A DNA stretch of 64,000 nucleotides from Verrucomicrobiota bacterium (GCA_022710725.1 JAKLGK010000001.1:301010-365009); one strand, 5' to 3'; positions 49,299-58,112 are shown, counted from the stretch's first letter. The notes: generated by a model from the sequence alone, not told the origin. Program-made: numbers and translations.

Positions 49299-49572
49299 TC
49301 ATTGCGGCTTCCTGAATCGTGCGGTCGGCTTTGATGCGAAACTCCTGTCCACGGCCGCAAGCATCATGAAGAGTTGCCCTGGAAGCACAGCGTTGGCATG
49401 CTCTGTTGCATTCGCCGGACGAAACTCATCGGCTATTTCAATGAGGAAAGTCAGCGCCTGTTTTCCCGACTTTTCGTAGTGATACGCCAGGCTGTCACCG
49501 CTGACCGGGTATGGCCCGACATTGGGGGTGTAGTTGCCCCTGACGTCCTCCCCAAAAACTGGACAGGGCGAT
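49299..49572 (-). pseudogene. 3' fragment of an unrecognised gene
   Basis: On the minus strand the frame from about 49572 to the TGA at 49299 reads like real protein (VFGEDVRGNYTPNVGPYP, then SGDSLAYHYEKSGKQALTFL and IEIADEFRPANATEH), ending FRKPQ. There is no start codon with a ribosome site and a TAA lies just upstream, so only the 3' end remains. I do not recognise the family. It ends 32 bp before the decayed Tat-signal gene. Confidence 0.5.
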
Positions 49573-49640
49573 CTTTAGTATGCTCCCCTTCTGGCGGCCC
49601 GGAAAGGGAGGCGGGAGATGAGCGGGAAAAGATACACGCA

Positions 49641-50299
49641 GGAAAAAGGGGTCAGCCCCAAAAATAAAGAATAACATTTCACCGGCTCCAATCGGCCGGT
49701 AGTTTTTCAAGGGCGCTACAAAGGCGCTTTTCTCGACTCATGATTTGCCAGCGTCTGATTTGATAGGCAACGGCAACGCCGCTTTTCAGGTTCACCCACA
49801 TGGCCGCATCCCTCTGGGTCAGCCCGCCTTGAGCATGCAGATACCAGCACGCGGCCGCACGGAAGTCAGCGTTGCGCCTTCGTTTCTGCAAATCCTCGGG
49901 CTTCACACCGAATGCTCGGGCTACTCCCTCCAGAACGGCTTTCGGTTCGCACCGGCCCAATAACCGCCGAAAGGAAACATCCTCCTTCCGTCGCCGCATT
50001 CGGCCCATCGCTATATGCTTTTGCTCCACTTCCCGCTGGAATTCCTCCGACCCTAGAGCAAGCCGCGCGCTACGATAGACCGCTCGAAAATCATCCTCGC
50101 TCCGCGCTAAACATTCCTCCACAAAGCCACGATATGCCGCGCCGCCGGCGCCTTTCCCTATCAGTGCGCGGATCGGTCCGTACTCGATCCAGGGCCAGGC
50201 TCGCTCCAAGCCAGCGTAACTTCGGTACGTGCTCCATGGATGCGCCCGCAACCGTCTCACACGCTCCTCGATCGGCCATTCTTCCGCGCCCTTGATATG
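49641..50299. repeat. 659-bp tandem duplication, distal copy
   Basis: Identical by eye to 50304-50962, offset 663 bp, with TCCC between. It carries the 27-bp terminal repeat (49648-49674) and the last two thirds of the transposase gene. The near-perfect identity means it is very recent or an assembly artefact. Confidence 0.9.
49679..50299 (-). pseudogene. Truncated duplicate of the REP-type transposase
   Basis: The C-terminal part (from about RRLRAHPWSTYRSY to the stop, ending LPADWSR) of the transposase at 50342-51337, repeated without its catalytic N-terminal domain. The frame enters from the duplication junction at 50299, so it cannot encode the HUH nuclease. Confidence 0.85.
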
Positions 50300-50310
50300 T
50301 CCCGGAAAAA

Positions 50311-51400
50311 GGGGTCAGCCCCAAAAATAAAGAATAACATTTCACCGGCTCCAATCGGCCGGTAGTTTTTCAAGGGCGCTACAAAGGCGCTTTTCTCGAC
50401 TCATGATTTGCCAGCGTCTGATTTGATAGGCAACGGCAACGCCGCTTTTCAGGTTCACCCACATGGCCGCATCCCTCTGGGTCAGCCCGCCTTGAGCATG
50501 CAGATACCAGCACGCGGCCGCACGGAAGTCAGCGTTGCGCCTTCGTTTCTGCAAATCCTCGGGCTTCACACCGAATGCTCGGGCTACTCCCTCCAGAACG
50601 GCTTTCGGTTCGCACCGGCCCAATAACCGCCGAAAGGAAACATCCTCCTTCCGTCGCCGCATTCGGCCCATCGCTATATGCTTTTGCTCCACTTCCCGCT
50701 GGAATTCCTCCGACCCTAGAGCAAGCCGCGCGCTACGATAGACCGCTCGAAAATCATCCTCGCTCCGCGCTAAACATTCCTCCACAAAGCCACGATATGC
50801 CGCGCCGCCGGCGCCTTTCCCTATCAGTGCGCGGATCGGTCCGTACTCGATCCAGGGCCAGGCTCGCTCCAAGCCAGCGTAACTTCGGTACGTGCTCCAT
50901 GGATGCGCCCGCAACCGTCTCACACGCTCCTCGATCGGCCATTCTTCCGCGCCCTTGATATGGACCGGATTCAGATGAACATAGCGGCTCAATTTTAACA
51001 GGTACTCGTCACCGGCCACGACCTGCGCCTTATATCGGCCCTGGGTCAAGTGGCCGACCCGCCGGTGGCGAAGATTGAAATACACCGTGTAACTGGTCAG
51101 CAACTGCCCCATGAAGGCCGACAGATTCCCGCGAGGCGTTTCCAGCAGCAAATGGGCGTGGTTGGTCATCAGGCAGACCAAGTAAACGCGCACCCTGTGC
51201 CGGTCGGCCATCTCCTCCAGCGCTTCGAGCATCCGCTTGTAATCCCGGCTATCCCTGAAGATCGTTCGCCGCTCGATTCCTCGAAATGTCACGTGATAGA
51301 TCGCGCCGGGAAACTGCAATCGCAGGGGTCTAGCCATGCTTTAGATCATGAATACATTATTCCGGAATGTCTATTATTCTTTATTTTTGGGGCTGACCCC
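50311..51400 (-). mobile_element. Insertion unit with Y1/REP-type transposase and 27-bp inverted repeats
   Basis: Bases 50311-50337 (GGGGTCAGCCCC followed by AAAAATAAAGAATAA) are the perfect reverse complement of 51374-51400. Each end contains the palindrome GGGGTCAGCCCC. The single gene between them is an IS200/REP-associated tyrosine transposase. A third copy of the same end (49648-49674) comes from the tandem duplication on one side. Typical IS200-like elements lack long inverted repeats, so these may be the hairpin recognition sites of the transposase. Confidence 0.82.
50342..51337 (-). CDS. REP-associated tyrosine (Y1, HUH) transposase
   Basis: A 331-residue transposase. The Y1 domain is at 1 to about 150: MARPLRLQFPGAIYHVTFRG, the HUH metal motif His60-Ala-His62 in LMTNHAHLLLE, and the catalytic Tyr probably in LSRYVHLNP (119). 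The rest includes a helix-turn-helix-like C-terminal domain (GVARAFGVKPEDLQKRRR, GGLTQRDAAMWVNLKSGVA) found in longer members. Such proteins move or maintain REP hairpins. The second half is duplicated next door (49679-50299). Confidence 0.92.
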   Translation of the reverse strand: MARPLRLQFPGAIYHVTFRGIERRTIFRDSRDYKRMLEALEEMADRHRVRVYLVCLMTNHAHLLLETPRGNLSAFMGQLLTSYTVYFNLRHRRVGHLTQGRYKAQVVAGDEYLLKLSRYVHLNPVHIKGAEEWPIEERVRRLRAHPWSTYRSYAGLERAWPWIEYGPIRALIGKGAGGAAYRGFVEECLARSEDDFRAVYRSARLALGSEEFQREVEQKHIAMGRMRRRKEDVSFRRLLGRCEPKAVLEGVARAFGVKPEDLQKRRRNADFRAAACWYLHAQGGLTQRDAAMWVNLKSGVAVAYQIRRWQIMSREKRLCSALEKLPADWSR

Positions 51401-51589
51401 ATTTGCCTCTCCCCACCATTTGCCCTTGTTTGCATGGTCATCCTCCCCTTTAGGTATCGCAAGAAAAAAGCGCGCTCGTTCGCAACGCCGTGTCCTGCTC
51501 TGGCTTTGAAGCGCGACGGCTTGCCCGCAGGCGTGGCGATGGTGGGCCTCCATCGCCGATTTTGGCGGGCGAGGCCGACCGCCCTCCAT
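51401..51589. other. Intergenic segment between the transposon and holA
   Basis: About 190 bp with no gene. It holds a GC-rich stretch ending in GGCGGGCGAGGCCGACCGCC directly at the holA stop. No promoter or terminator with a clear T-run was found. Confidence 0.5.
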
Positions 51590-52744
51590 TTAAGCGTCCC
51601 GCGGGCTGGGAGCCAGCAGCTTCAACAGCAGCAGTTCCATCTGCAGCGCGTCGGGCACCGACGAGCTGACCATCGCCTCGTGGGCCTTCAGGAGGATCGC
51701 GTGGCCGTCCCGCAGTTGGGCCGCGCTGAACCGTTGCGCCTGCTCCGCCAGCTTCATGCCGCGGAACCAGTGCCCCTCGCGCGGGTCCTTGCCCAGGGCC
51801 TTGAGCGCGGCGTCGATCTCCGGGCCCTCCCGCCACGCCAGCTTGCGGCCGTACCCTTCGCCTACCGGCCGCGCCCAGCCGCGGTCCAGCGCCTCGCGGA
51901 AGACGATCATCTCCCGGAACCGGAACTCCAGCGCGTGGAGCAGGCCGATGGCGCTCTCGCCCTGGAATACGAGCTGGCGCAGTATCTTCAGCGCGCCCTG
52001 CAGGTCGCGCGCCCCCACGGCGTCGGCCAGGTCCCACGCCGCGGACTCGCGCGAGAGCGACACGATCGCCTGCACGTCCTCCGGACGCGCGTCCTTGCGA
52101 CCGCCGAGATACACCGCCAGCTTCTCGGCCTCCTGGACGATCGACCGCGTGTCCATCCCGACGCGGTCCAGGAACAGATCGAGCGCCCGGCCGACGGGCT
52201 TCAGCCCGTGCCGCCGGAATTCCTCCATCACCTGGCCCCGGGCGTATTCCGCCTGCTGCCACGGCTTGTCCGGCTTCGCGCACTCCTCCACCGTGCCCGC
52301 GGCCTCGCACGCCTTGAAAAACGCCGAGCCGCGGAAGACCTTGAGCGCGCTGACCACCAGCGTCTGACCCACGGGCAGCCCGGCCTTGATCTGGTCCGTG
52401 AGTTCCTCCACCGCCCGCTTGAGGTCCTCGGCGATATCCTTGGTGAACAGCGTGGCGTCCCGCAGCCAGACGGTCTTCCGCCCGCCCAGGAAACCCACGG
52501 TCCGCAGGGCCTCGAGGGCGCGCCGCACCGCGAGGATGCCCTCGGCGGCGTTCTCGACGGCGGCGTCGATGATTTCCAGCCCGAACGCCGCCTCGGCCGG
52601 CGGGCAGAGCGAGTCCACCAGTTCCTTCGCGCGCGTCCGCACGCGGTACTCATCCTCGCCGTAGACGAGGTAGATCGCCTTTCGCTCCGCGCCGCCGCCG
52701 GCCGGCTTGGCCGGCCTTTTTGATTTTTCCGCGCCCGCCTTCAA
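51590..52744 (-). CDS. holA: DNA polymerase III subunit delta HolA
   Basis: A 384-residue clamp-loader delta subunit. AIYLVYGEDEYRVRTRAKEL, then GGRKTVWLRDATLF, ALDLFLDRVGMDTRSIVQE and AWDLADAVGARDLQGALKIL form the expected order of domains I-III. The start is TTG at 52744, overlapping the peptidase stop (ATTGA) with GGAAAGG just ahead; longer frames upstream are low-complexity. Conserved position of holA before ribosomal protein or lipoprotein genes is not seen here. Confidence 0.9.
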   Translation of the reverse strand: MKAGAEKSKRPAKPAGGGAERKAIYLVYGEDEYRVRTRAKELVDSLCPPAEAAFGLEIIDAAVENAAEGILAVRRALEALRTVGFLGGRKTVWLRDATLFTKDIAEDLKRAVEELTDQIKAGLPVGQTLVVSALKVFRGSAFFKACEAAGTVEECAKPDKPWQQAEYARGQVMEEFRRHGLKPVGRALDLFLDRVGMDTRSIVQEAEKLAVYLGGRKDARPEDVQAIVSLSRESAAWDLADAVGARDLQGALKILRQLVFQGESAIGLLHALEFRFREMIVFREALDRGWARPVGEGYGRKLAWREGPEIDAALKALGKDPREGHWFRGMKLAEQAQRFSAAQLRDGHAILLKAHEAMVSSSVPDALQMELLLLKLLAPSPRDA

Positions 52745-53586
52745 TGCGCCTTTCCGGTCACGCGATCCCGCATGTCCTTTTCCGCGTCTTCCCTTTCGAC
52801 GTCGGACAGGCCCAGTTGCTTCAGGTAATCCTGCCACGAAACGCCCGCAAGCGCCACGGCTTCCGCGAATTCGCCCAGGCGCCCGTCCCCCGCGCGCCGC
52901 GCGACGGCCGCCACCATTTCCTCCGCCTGCCGGTAAAAAGCCGGGCCCATGGCCGAGTACGACCGGACCGCCTGGACCTCTTCCATCGTCTGCAGTTGGG
53001 CGGCCTCGTACAGCGGCAGCCGCCGGTCCAGCGGCGCACGGCCGGCCCGCGCCACCCGGGCGGCCGCGGCCCAACCTAGATAGGAGGCCAACCCCTCGTC
53101 AAGCCAGAGCGGCACGCGGTCGCCGAAACGCCGCCACAGTTTAAGGTGCACCAGTTCGTGCGGCAGGCGGCCCGGGTCGGCGACGGCGTCCGGCTCGCGC
53201 AGCAGGAATACCTCGTCCCCGGCCTGGATCGCCAGGCTGTCCTTGCGGCGGTCCGCGCCGCGCAGCACGCGGCCCCAGAGGGCCCGGTCGCCGACCACGA
53301 AAATCCGCGCCGGGCGCGGCGCGGGATCGGGCCCCAGGCTCTCCTCGATCGCCGGCCACGCCGACTCCGCCTCGGCCCGGACATCCCCCACCTCCCACGG
53401 CGACCGGCCATAGACGTGGAACGCGTTTTTTTCCGAGCGGACCCAGCCCGGCCCGCCGGCCTTCCAGAGCTGCCGGGCCAGCGGGGAAAACGATCCCGTG
53501 CCGGCGGGCGCGGAAGACGCGGCGCCGGCGCGCAAACTTCCGCCCACGGCCAGCGCCCACGCCATGAATACAAGGGATTTCTTCAT
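52741..53586 (-). CDS. Secreted gluzincin-like peptidase (HExxH)
   Basis: A 281-residue exported protein with signal peptide (LVFMAWALAVGGSLRAGAAS). The zinc motif is LPHELVHLKLW (HExxH) followed by WLDEGLASYLG, where the third ligand Glu is expected, the arrangement of peptidase MA-like/DUF1570 families. Substrate unknown. It is coupled with the DUF3108 gene above (4-bp overlap) and holA below. Confidence 0.8.
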   Translation of the reverse strand: MKKSLVFMAWALAVGGSLRAGAASSAPAGTGSFSPLARQLWKAGGPGWVRSEKNAFHVYGRSPWEVGDVRAEAESAWPAIEESLGPDPAPRPARIFVVGDRALWGRVLRGADRRKDSLAIQAGDEVFLLREPDAVADPGRLPHELVHLKLWRRFGDRVPLWLDEGLASYLGWAAAARVARAGRAPLDRRLPLYEAAQLQTMEEVQAVRSYSAMGPAFYRQAEEMVAAVARRAGDGRLGEFAEAVALAGVSWQDYLKQLGLSDVEREDAEKDMRDRVTGKAH

Positions 53587-54308
53587 TTCGACTCGTCCAG
53601 CAGCACGGCCCGGACGCTGCCGACGGGCACCCGCACCTGCATTTGCGCCACCGTGCGCGGGGGCTCGGCCGTGATCCAGATCGCCCCGGGTACTTTGCGC
53701 ACGAAGAGCCCTTCCTTCTCGCTGGCGATACGAAGCCGGTAGGCCCGCACCCGCGCGCCGCGCAGGGAAAGGGTCTCCTCCCGCTCCACGCGGATCACCA
53801 GGTCATGCGTCCGGTCGTCGGCGGCGATGGTCGCGCGGTCCTCGCGCCCGGGCCGCAGGTCGAGCTCCCGCATGCTGCGCATCAGCGAGAAGAAGTCGTG
53901 CGCGCCCGGCGCGACGGCATACTCCGTGTTCGTGCCGCGGACATGGTCGACCCACGCGGCCACGCCGCGCTCGCGGTCGAACCGCAGTTCGTCGTCGCAG
54001 CGGAACCAGCCCTCGGAAGTCTTCTTGACCAGCTTCACCGGCAGCCCGGTTTCCGGCTCGATGAAGCTGTCGATGCAATCCTCGACGGGGTAGATCTTTT
54101 CCACCCACCGGTTGCTCTTCGCGGTGAAGCGGAAGCGGAGCAGCGGCCGCCCGTCCTCCTCGACCAGCCGCGTCGTCACCTCGGCGGTCCCGACCCGGAC
54201 CAAGCCCCAGACCAACTCGTAGCGGAGCGTCTCCTCCGGCGCGGCGCCGCGCGCGGGATCCGCAAGCAGGCCCGCGAGGAGCAGGCAGAGGTGAAGGCCA
54301 CGGCGCAT
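53583..54308 (-). CDS. DUF3108 exported protein, second copy
   Basis: A 241-residue paralogue of 44748-45578. Signal peptide LHLCLLLAGLLADPARGAA; LRYELVWGLVRVGTAEV, FTAKSNRWVEKIYPVEDCID and LFVRKVPGAIWITAEPP align with the other copy. The similarity of TNRILEKLYPVDDF and SNRWVEKIYPVEDC shows common ancestry. Function unknown; it is coupled with the secreted peptidase gene. Confidence 0.83.
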   Translation of the reverse strand: MRRGLHLCLLLAGLLADPARGAAPEETLRYELVWGLVRVGTAEVTTRLVEEDGRPLLRFRFTAKSNRWVEKIYPVEDCIDSFIEPETGLPVKLVKKTSEGWFRCDDELRFDRERGVAAWVDHVRGTNTEYAVAPGAHDFFSLMRSMRELDLRPGREDRATIAADDRTHDLVIRVEREETLSLRGARVRAYRLRIASEKEGLFVRKVPGAIWITAEPPRTVAQMQVRVPVGSVRAVLLDESK

Positions 54309-54351
54309 ATCGGGAAGGTAGGGACAGCCCCGCGGGAGTTCAACCCTGATT

Positions 54352-55221
54352 TCAGAACCGGAAATTCAGGCGGACCGCCGGCCAGGCGGCGGGGTCCGGC
54401 TCGAACGCGGACGCGCCGCGGATGCCGTCTGCCGCGGTTTCCAGCCGGTCGCGGTTGAAGCGGTGCGCGCCGTCGATGCCGCCGTAGATGCTGCCGGAGT
54501 ACCAGGTGAACTCGAAGAAGGTGATGACGGCGAACGCGCCCCACTGGTCGTGGTCCGCCGTGTCCACCATGCCGAAGAGGAACAGGCTGTTGAGCAGGAT
54601 CGAGCGGACGCCGCTGGCCCATTCGCCCGCGTAGAAGTAGCCGAAGCCGGGGACGATCCCGAGCAGGCCGCCGGTCAGCGGGCTCTTGTCGCGGCCGCGG
54701 TTGTATTCCGCCAGCGCGGCGCGGGCGGCTTCCTGGGGAACGGGCGCCAGGTCCAGCGCGGCGCCGGCGCCGGTCACGTCCTTCTGCCGCAGCCGGCCGG
54801 CGGCGAGCCGGCGGCTGGCGAACGCCTTCTCGTCATCCGCGGTCCCGCCGCGCAGGACGCTCTCGAAATAGAAATCGCTTTCCGCCCACTTCCGAGCCGA
54901 CTGGGCGTTCTCGCCGCGCAGCAGCAGGGCGGGCGCGCCGAGCGCGGGCTGCGCGTCCTCGGCGCGGTTCAGCATCCGGTCCGCGAGTTCGTATTCGCCC
55001 GCGCGCCAGTACTCGAAGGCCGAGGCCCAGTACCAGCCGCCCCGGGCCTCGCCGGACGGCGCGTCGCCCGCGAGCCGGCGGTACTCCAGGGCCGCGCCGG
55101 CGTGGTCGCCCTCCGCCGAAAGCTCCACGGCCAGGGAAAGCCCCGGCGAGTCCTGCGCCGCGGCGCAGGCCGGAACCAGCCACGCCAGGGCGACAACGGC
55201 GCTCCAGGTCCGCGCGCCCAT
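54352..55221 (-). CDS. TPR-containing membrane-associated protein
   Basis: A 289-residue protein: signal peptide (VVALAWLVPACAAAQ), helical TPR-like repeats (about 30-170; VELSAEGDHAGAALEYRRLA, EYWRAGEYELADRMLNRA), then a hydrophobic tail region (LTGGLLGIVPGFGYFYAGEW, ILLNSLFLFGMVD, FAVITFFEFTWYSGSIYGG). It ends LNFRF with a terminal Phe. The tail resembles small membrane domains of unknown function in PVC and other bacteria. It overlaps the TPR-YidD gene by one base (TGATG). Confidence 0.7.
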   Translation of the reverse strand: MGARTWSAVVALAWLVPACAAAQDSPGLSLAVELSAEGDHAGAALEYRRLAGDAPSGEARGGWYWASAFEYWRAGEYELADRMLNRAEDAQPALGAPALLLRGENAQSARKWAESDFYFESVLRGGTADDEKAFASRRLAAGRLRQKDVTGAGAALDLAPVPQEAARAALAEYNRGRDKSPLTGGLLGIVPGFGYFYAGEWASGVRSILLNSLFLFGMVDTADHDQWGAFAVITFFEFTWYSGSIYGGIDGAHRFNRDRLETAADGIRGASAFEPDPAAWPAVRLNFRF

Positions 55222-56045
55222 CAGTTCCCTCCCCCGCCGTGGAACCAGAAATCGTGATCGGACACCGGGTCGGCGAACCGCGGCGCCCCGTCGCCCGGGA
55301 CCGGCCGGCGCGCCTCGGCGACGACGGACGGCTCGCGGACCAGGCGGTCGGCCATCATGGGCAGCCCGAGCAGGCCGTGCGCTCGGCTGGCGGCGAGGAA
55401 GTAGGCCGAGCAGCTCGGCTCCAGCGAGCAGCGCGCGCCGATCGCGGGGCGAATCTGGGTGCGGTAGAACGACACCAGCCACTTCCCGGGCGCGGACAGC
55501 CATCCGCCGCGATCCGCCCGGGCGCGCGGCGCGGCGCATTCCGCGCGCAGCGCGCGGCTCCAGAGCGGCCGGCAGGTTTCCAATGATTGGACGAGGGCAA
55601 GGTCGTCTTTTCCAAGGTTTGGAAAAGCCCGGAGCAGCTCGTTCAGCGAGCAGCCGCTCCGCAGGGACAGGGGCTGGGATCGCGTTTCCAGGAAGGCCTG
55701 GCGCAGCAGCGGGTAGGCGGCGGCGGGATCGCCTGCGGCCCAATTCAGCCGGCCCAGCTCGTAGGCCGCGCGGGCGCGGATTTCCGGATCGCGGGCGGAC
55801 GTCAGCGCGGCCAGCGGTTCCTCATCGGTTCCGCCGAGGCGCAGCCGGGCGACGGCGAGATGGAGCGCGGCCGTTTCGTTCCGGGGATCGGACAGGAGGA
55901 CGCGGCGGCTTTCGCGCGCGCACTCGGCCCAGCGGCCTTCGTCGAAGAGCTCCTGCGCAAGATCGGCCCCGGCTGCGCCCAGCCGCGCCGCGGCGAAAAA
56001 AAGGAGGATCCCGGGCCATCCACCCGGAATCCTCCTCGTACGCAT
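55221..56045 (-). CDS. TPR protein with C-terminal YidD domain
   Basis: A 274-residue fusion. Residues about 1-24 are a signal or anchor (LLFFAAARLGAAGAD), 30-150 are TPR-like repeats (ECARESRRVLLSDPRNETAA), and 185-240 match YidD (WLVSFYRTQIRPAIGARCS, LEPSCSAYFLAASRAHG), including the Cys pair; compare the true YidD at 60428-60673. A palindromic insert (TTTTCCAAGGTTTGGAAAA, 55604-55622) lies in the coding region between the two parts. YidD helps YidC insert membrane proteins; what the exported fusion does is unknown. Confidence 0.78.
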   Translation of the reverse strand: MRTRRIPGGWPGILLFFAAARLGAAGADLAQELFDEGRWAECARESRRVLLSDPRNETAALHLAVARLRLGGTDEEPLAALTSARDPEIRARAAYELGRLNWAAGDPAAAYPLLRQAFLETRSQPLSLRSGCSLNELLRAFPNLGKDDLALVQSLETCRPLWSRALRAECAAPRARADRGGWLSAPGKWLVSFYRTQIRPAIGARCSLEPSCSAYFLAASRAHGLLGLPMMADRLVREPSVVAEARRPVPGDGAPRFADPVSDHDFWFHGGGGN

Positions 56046-56061
56046 GACGGTACGGCCGGAC

Positions 56062-56358
56062 TTAGTAGTAGGTCTCGCCGTACTGCTTGGCGTAATCCTT
56101 GCTGGTCACGCCGTTGGCGCCGTCGATGCCGTCCCAGATCGCCACGACGATGCTGACGACCGGAACCAGCCGCACCCATTCGCGCCAGTGGATTTCCTTG
56201 CCGTCGTTGTAGGCCGAGCCGGCCCGGATACCGAAGCAGCAACCCGCGATGAAGCCCATGAGGCCCCCGCGGCCCGCGCCCTTCTCCGCCGCCTGCACCG
56301 TGCCCAATCCCGCCAGGACAAACGCCGCAATCAACATGCCGACAATGACTTTCTTCAT
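56062..56358 (-). CDS. Small glycine-rich membrane protein
   Basis: A 98-residue protein with signal peptide (IVGMLIAAFVLAGLGTVQA) followed by a Gly-rich segment (GRGGLMGFIAGCCFGIRAG) like a glycine zipper and a second hydrophobic stretch (VRLVPVVSIVVAIWDGID). It sits 16 bp before the TPR-YidD gene and probably works with it and the TPR protein. Family not recognised. Note that it has good ribosome-site spacing (GGAGACAGC before ATG). Confidence 0.7.
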   Translation of the reverse strand: MKKVIVGMLIAAFVLAGLGTVQAAEKGAGRGGLMGFIAGCCFGIRAGSAYNDGKEIHWREWVRLVPVVSIVVAIWDGIDGANGVTSKDYAKQYGETYY

Positions 56359-56432
56359 GCTGTCTCCTTCCTGATTCGCCCTACTCTACGTTTACAAATG
56401 CCGCGCGCAAGTTTTTTTGCGCGGGCAAGACG

Positions 56433-57185
56433 TTATTCGTATATGTTGCCGAAATCGTCCACGAAATCGACCCCCTCGAAGAAGGGGCCGGCCACGAAAA
56501 GGCTCCCGGGGACGGGCTGGTTGACGGCCAGGTTGCTGATGCGCACCGTCTCGCGGGTCTCCACGCCGCCGCTCCACAGCACGCCCCGGTGCAGGCAGGG
56601 AATCACCGCTCCGCCCGCGGCCGGCTGGAAGGCGCTGTAGTCGTACTGGGCGGTCCGGTTCTTCATTTCCGGCGAATCGAAGAACTCGATCCGGGCCAGG
56701 CGGTTCTCCGGGTCCATGGAGAGGACGACGAACAGCCGGCCCTTCTCGTAGCCGCGTCGGACCGGGAAGCCCTCCGCCGCCGGGAGGACGGTTTCCGGCG
56801 CATCGCCTATTTTCAACAGGTGGTCCATGGCCGTGCCCGGAATCTTGCGGAGCTGGATGGTCATCTCCTCGTTGAGCTGGGACACCGGCCGGGAAAAGCC
56901 CTTCGGGTCGCCCTCGATGTAGCTGAAGAACGTCTCGCCGTCGGCCACGATCCGGCGCTGGACGGGCGTGACATTCTCCACGTGCAGCCGGTCCGGCTTC
57001 TGGAAGTAGACGCGGCTCAACGCGCGCGCGGAGTTCCCGCCGACCGTTTCCGTGTCCCGGCGCACTTCGCAGCTGACGCTCTGCACCGCGTCGTAGCCGG
57101 CGAGGAGCTGCTGCGCCAGGGTCTGCGCGCCGGCGGCCGGCGCGAGGGCGCCGGCCCCCCATGCCGCCAGCCACACGAGCTTCAT
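56433..57185 (-). CDS. LolA-like outer-membrane lipoprotein-sorting protein
   Basis: About 250 residues with signal peptide (LAAWGAGALAPAAGAQ) and a LolA/LppM-like half-barrel: LAGYDAVQSVSCEVRRDT, VYFQKPDRLHVENVTP, ADGETFFSYIEGDP, DPENRLARIEFFDS. ATG at 57185 has GGGAAG 8 bases ahead; another in-frame ATG is 21 bp upstream. Such proteins either carry lipoproteins or are standalone relatives. It ends the minus-strand block before the plus-strand barrel gene. Confidence 0.72.
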   Translation of the reverse strand: MKLVWLAAWGAGALAPAAGAQTLAQQLLAGYDAVQSVSCEVRRDTETVGGNSARALSRVYFQKPDRLHVENVTPVQRRIVADGETFFSYIEGDPKGFSRPVSQLNEEMTIQLRKIPGTAMDHLLKIGDAPETVLPAAEGFPVRRGYEKGRLFVVLSMDPENRLARIEFFDSPEMKNRTAQYDYSAFQPAAGGAVIPCLHRGVLWSGGVETRETVRISNLAVNQPVPGSLFVAGPFFEGVDFVDDFGNIYE

Positions 57186-57331
57186 GTGCTTTCTTCCCGT
57201 CTTCATCCATCGATTCCGAGCCGTGTCGCGTCCCGCCGAATACCGCTGACTTTTACCAACGTCCGGGCCGGCAGGCAATCCCGCACCGATCGCGGCGGCC
57301 GCATTCGCTAAAAAAAAGTCCACTTAATTCG

Positions 57332-57361
57332 TTGACGGGCCACCATATCATGTGGTAGGCT
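57332..57361 (+). promoter_or_regulatory. Candidate promoter of the barrel gene
   Basis: TTGACG (57332-57337) is followed after 18 bases by TAGGCT (57356-57361). Between them is the palindromic word CCACCATATCATGTGG (57340-57355), which could be an operator. Weak -10; an AT-rich TATTAATAAT lies next to it. AAGGAG stands 5-10 bases before the ATG of the gene at 57439. Confidence 0.3.
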
Positions 57362-57438
57362 ATTAATAATAGCACCATTAGTTGCTGATCCGATCCGGAA
57401 ATGACAACTGATGGGAAGCATAACCAGAAGGAGAAAGC

Positions 57439-58053
57439 ATGAAGAAGTGGATCGTGCTGGCAATGGTAGGCGCCATGGCCGCCCCGGCGATGGCCCAGTT
57501 TGCAGGACTCCCCTACGCGGACGGCGCGGCGGCGCCCGAGGCAGGCCTGGTTCGCGGGTCGGCCGGCGCCGTGGTCGGCGATGACGCCAATGCGTACGGC
57601 GGACGCGTGACCTTCGGCGTCATGGAAGGGCTGGCCCTGTTCGCCGACCTGGGCTTGCTCGATCCGGACGAAGGCGACACCGGGTTCACCTACCAGGGCG
57701 GCGGGCAATACACGCTCCCCCTGGACCTGCCCGTCGACGTCGCCCTTCGCGGCTCCATCGGCATGGCGAGCTACGAGGTCACCGATGACGCCGACGCCGA
57801 CTGGCTGTTCGTCAACTTCGGGGCCCTCGTCAGCAAGACCATCGAGCAGTTCACGCCCTACGGGTTCCTCGGCATGTGCTACCGCGATGTCGAGATCGAT
57901 TGGGAAGGCGTCGGCGACGCCAGCGAGGACGAGACCGATGTCGCCATCGCCGGCGGCGCGCTGTTCGCCCTGAACGAGCAGTTCTCGCTCTACGGCGAGC
58001 TCGCGCACATCGACGACCTGTTCTTCGGCCTCGGCGGCCGGTTCCAGTTCTGA
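57439..58053 (+). CDS. Outer-membrane beta-barrel porin-like protein
   Basis: A 204-residue protein with a clear signal peptide (WIVLAMVGAMAAPAMAQ). The mature part consists of alternating strands (GRVTFGVMEGLALFADLG, QYTLPLDLPVDVALRGSIG, YGFLGMCYRDVEIDWEG) and ends FGLGGRFQF with terminal Phe, the OmpA/OmpX-like eight-strand pattern. AGAAGGAGAAAGC precedes the ATG. It is monocistronic, ending in a strong terminator at 58078. One of only three plus-strand genes seen. Confidence 0.82.
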   Translation: MKKWIVLAMVGAMAAPAMAQFAGLPYADGAAAPEAGLVRGSAGAVVGDDANAYGGRVTFGVMEGLALFADLGLLDPDEGDTGFTYQGGGQYTLPLDLPVDVALRGSIGMASYEVTDDADADWLFVNFGALVSKTIEQFTPYGFLGMCYRDVEIDWEGVGDASEDETDVAIAGGALFALNEQFSLYGELAHIDDLFFGLGGRFQF

Positions 58054-58077
58054 TCCTGGAAGAGCAGGAGAAACAAG

Positions 58078-58112
58078 ACGGCCCGTCCCCTCGCGGGGGC
58101 GGGCCGTTTTTT
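58078..58112 (+). terminator. Rho-independent terminator of the barrel gene
   Basis: Perfect stem ACGGCCCG-T-CCCC, loop TCGC, GGGG-G-CGGGCCGT, directly followed by TTTTTT (58107-58112). It lies 25 bp after the barrel stop and before the convergent khpB stop, so it may serve both. Confidence 0.9.
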
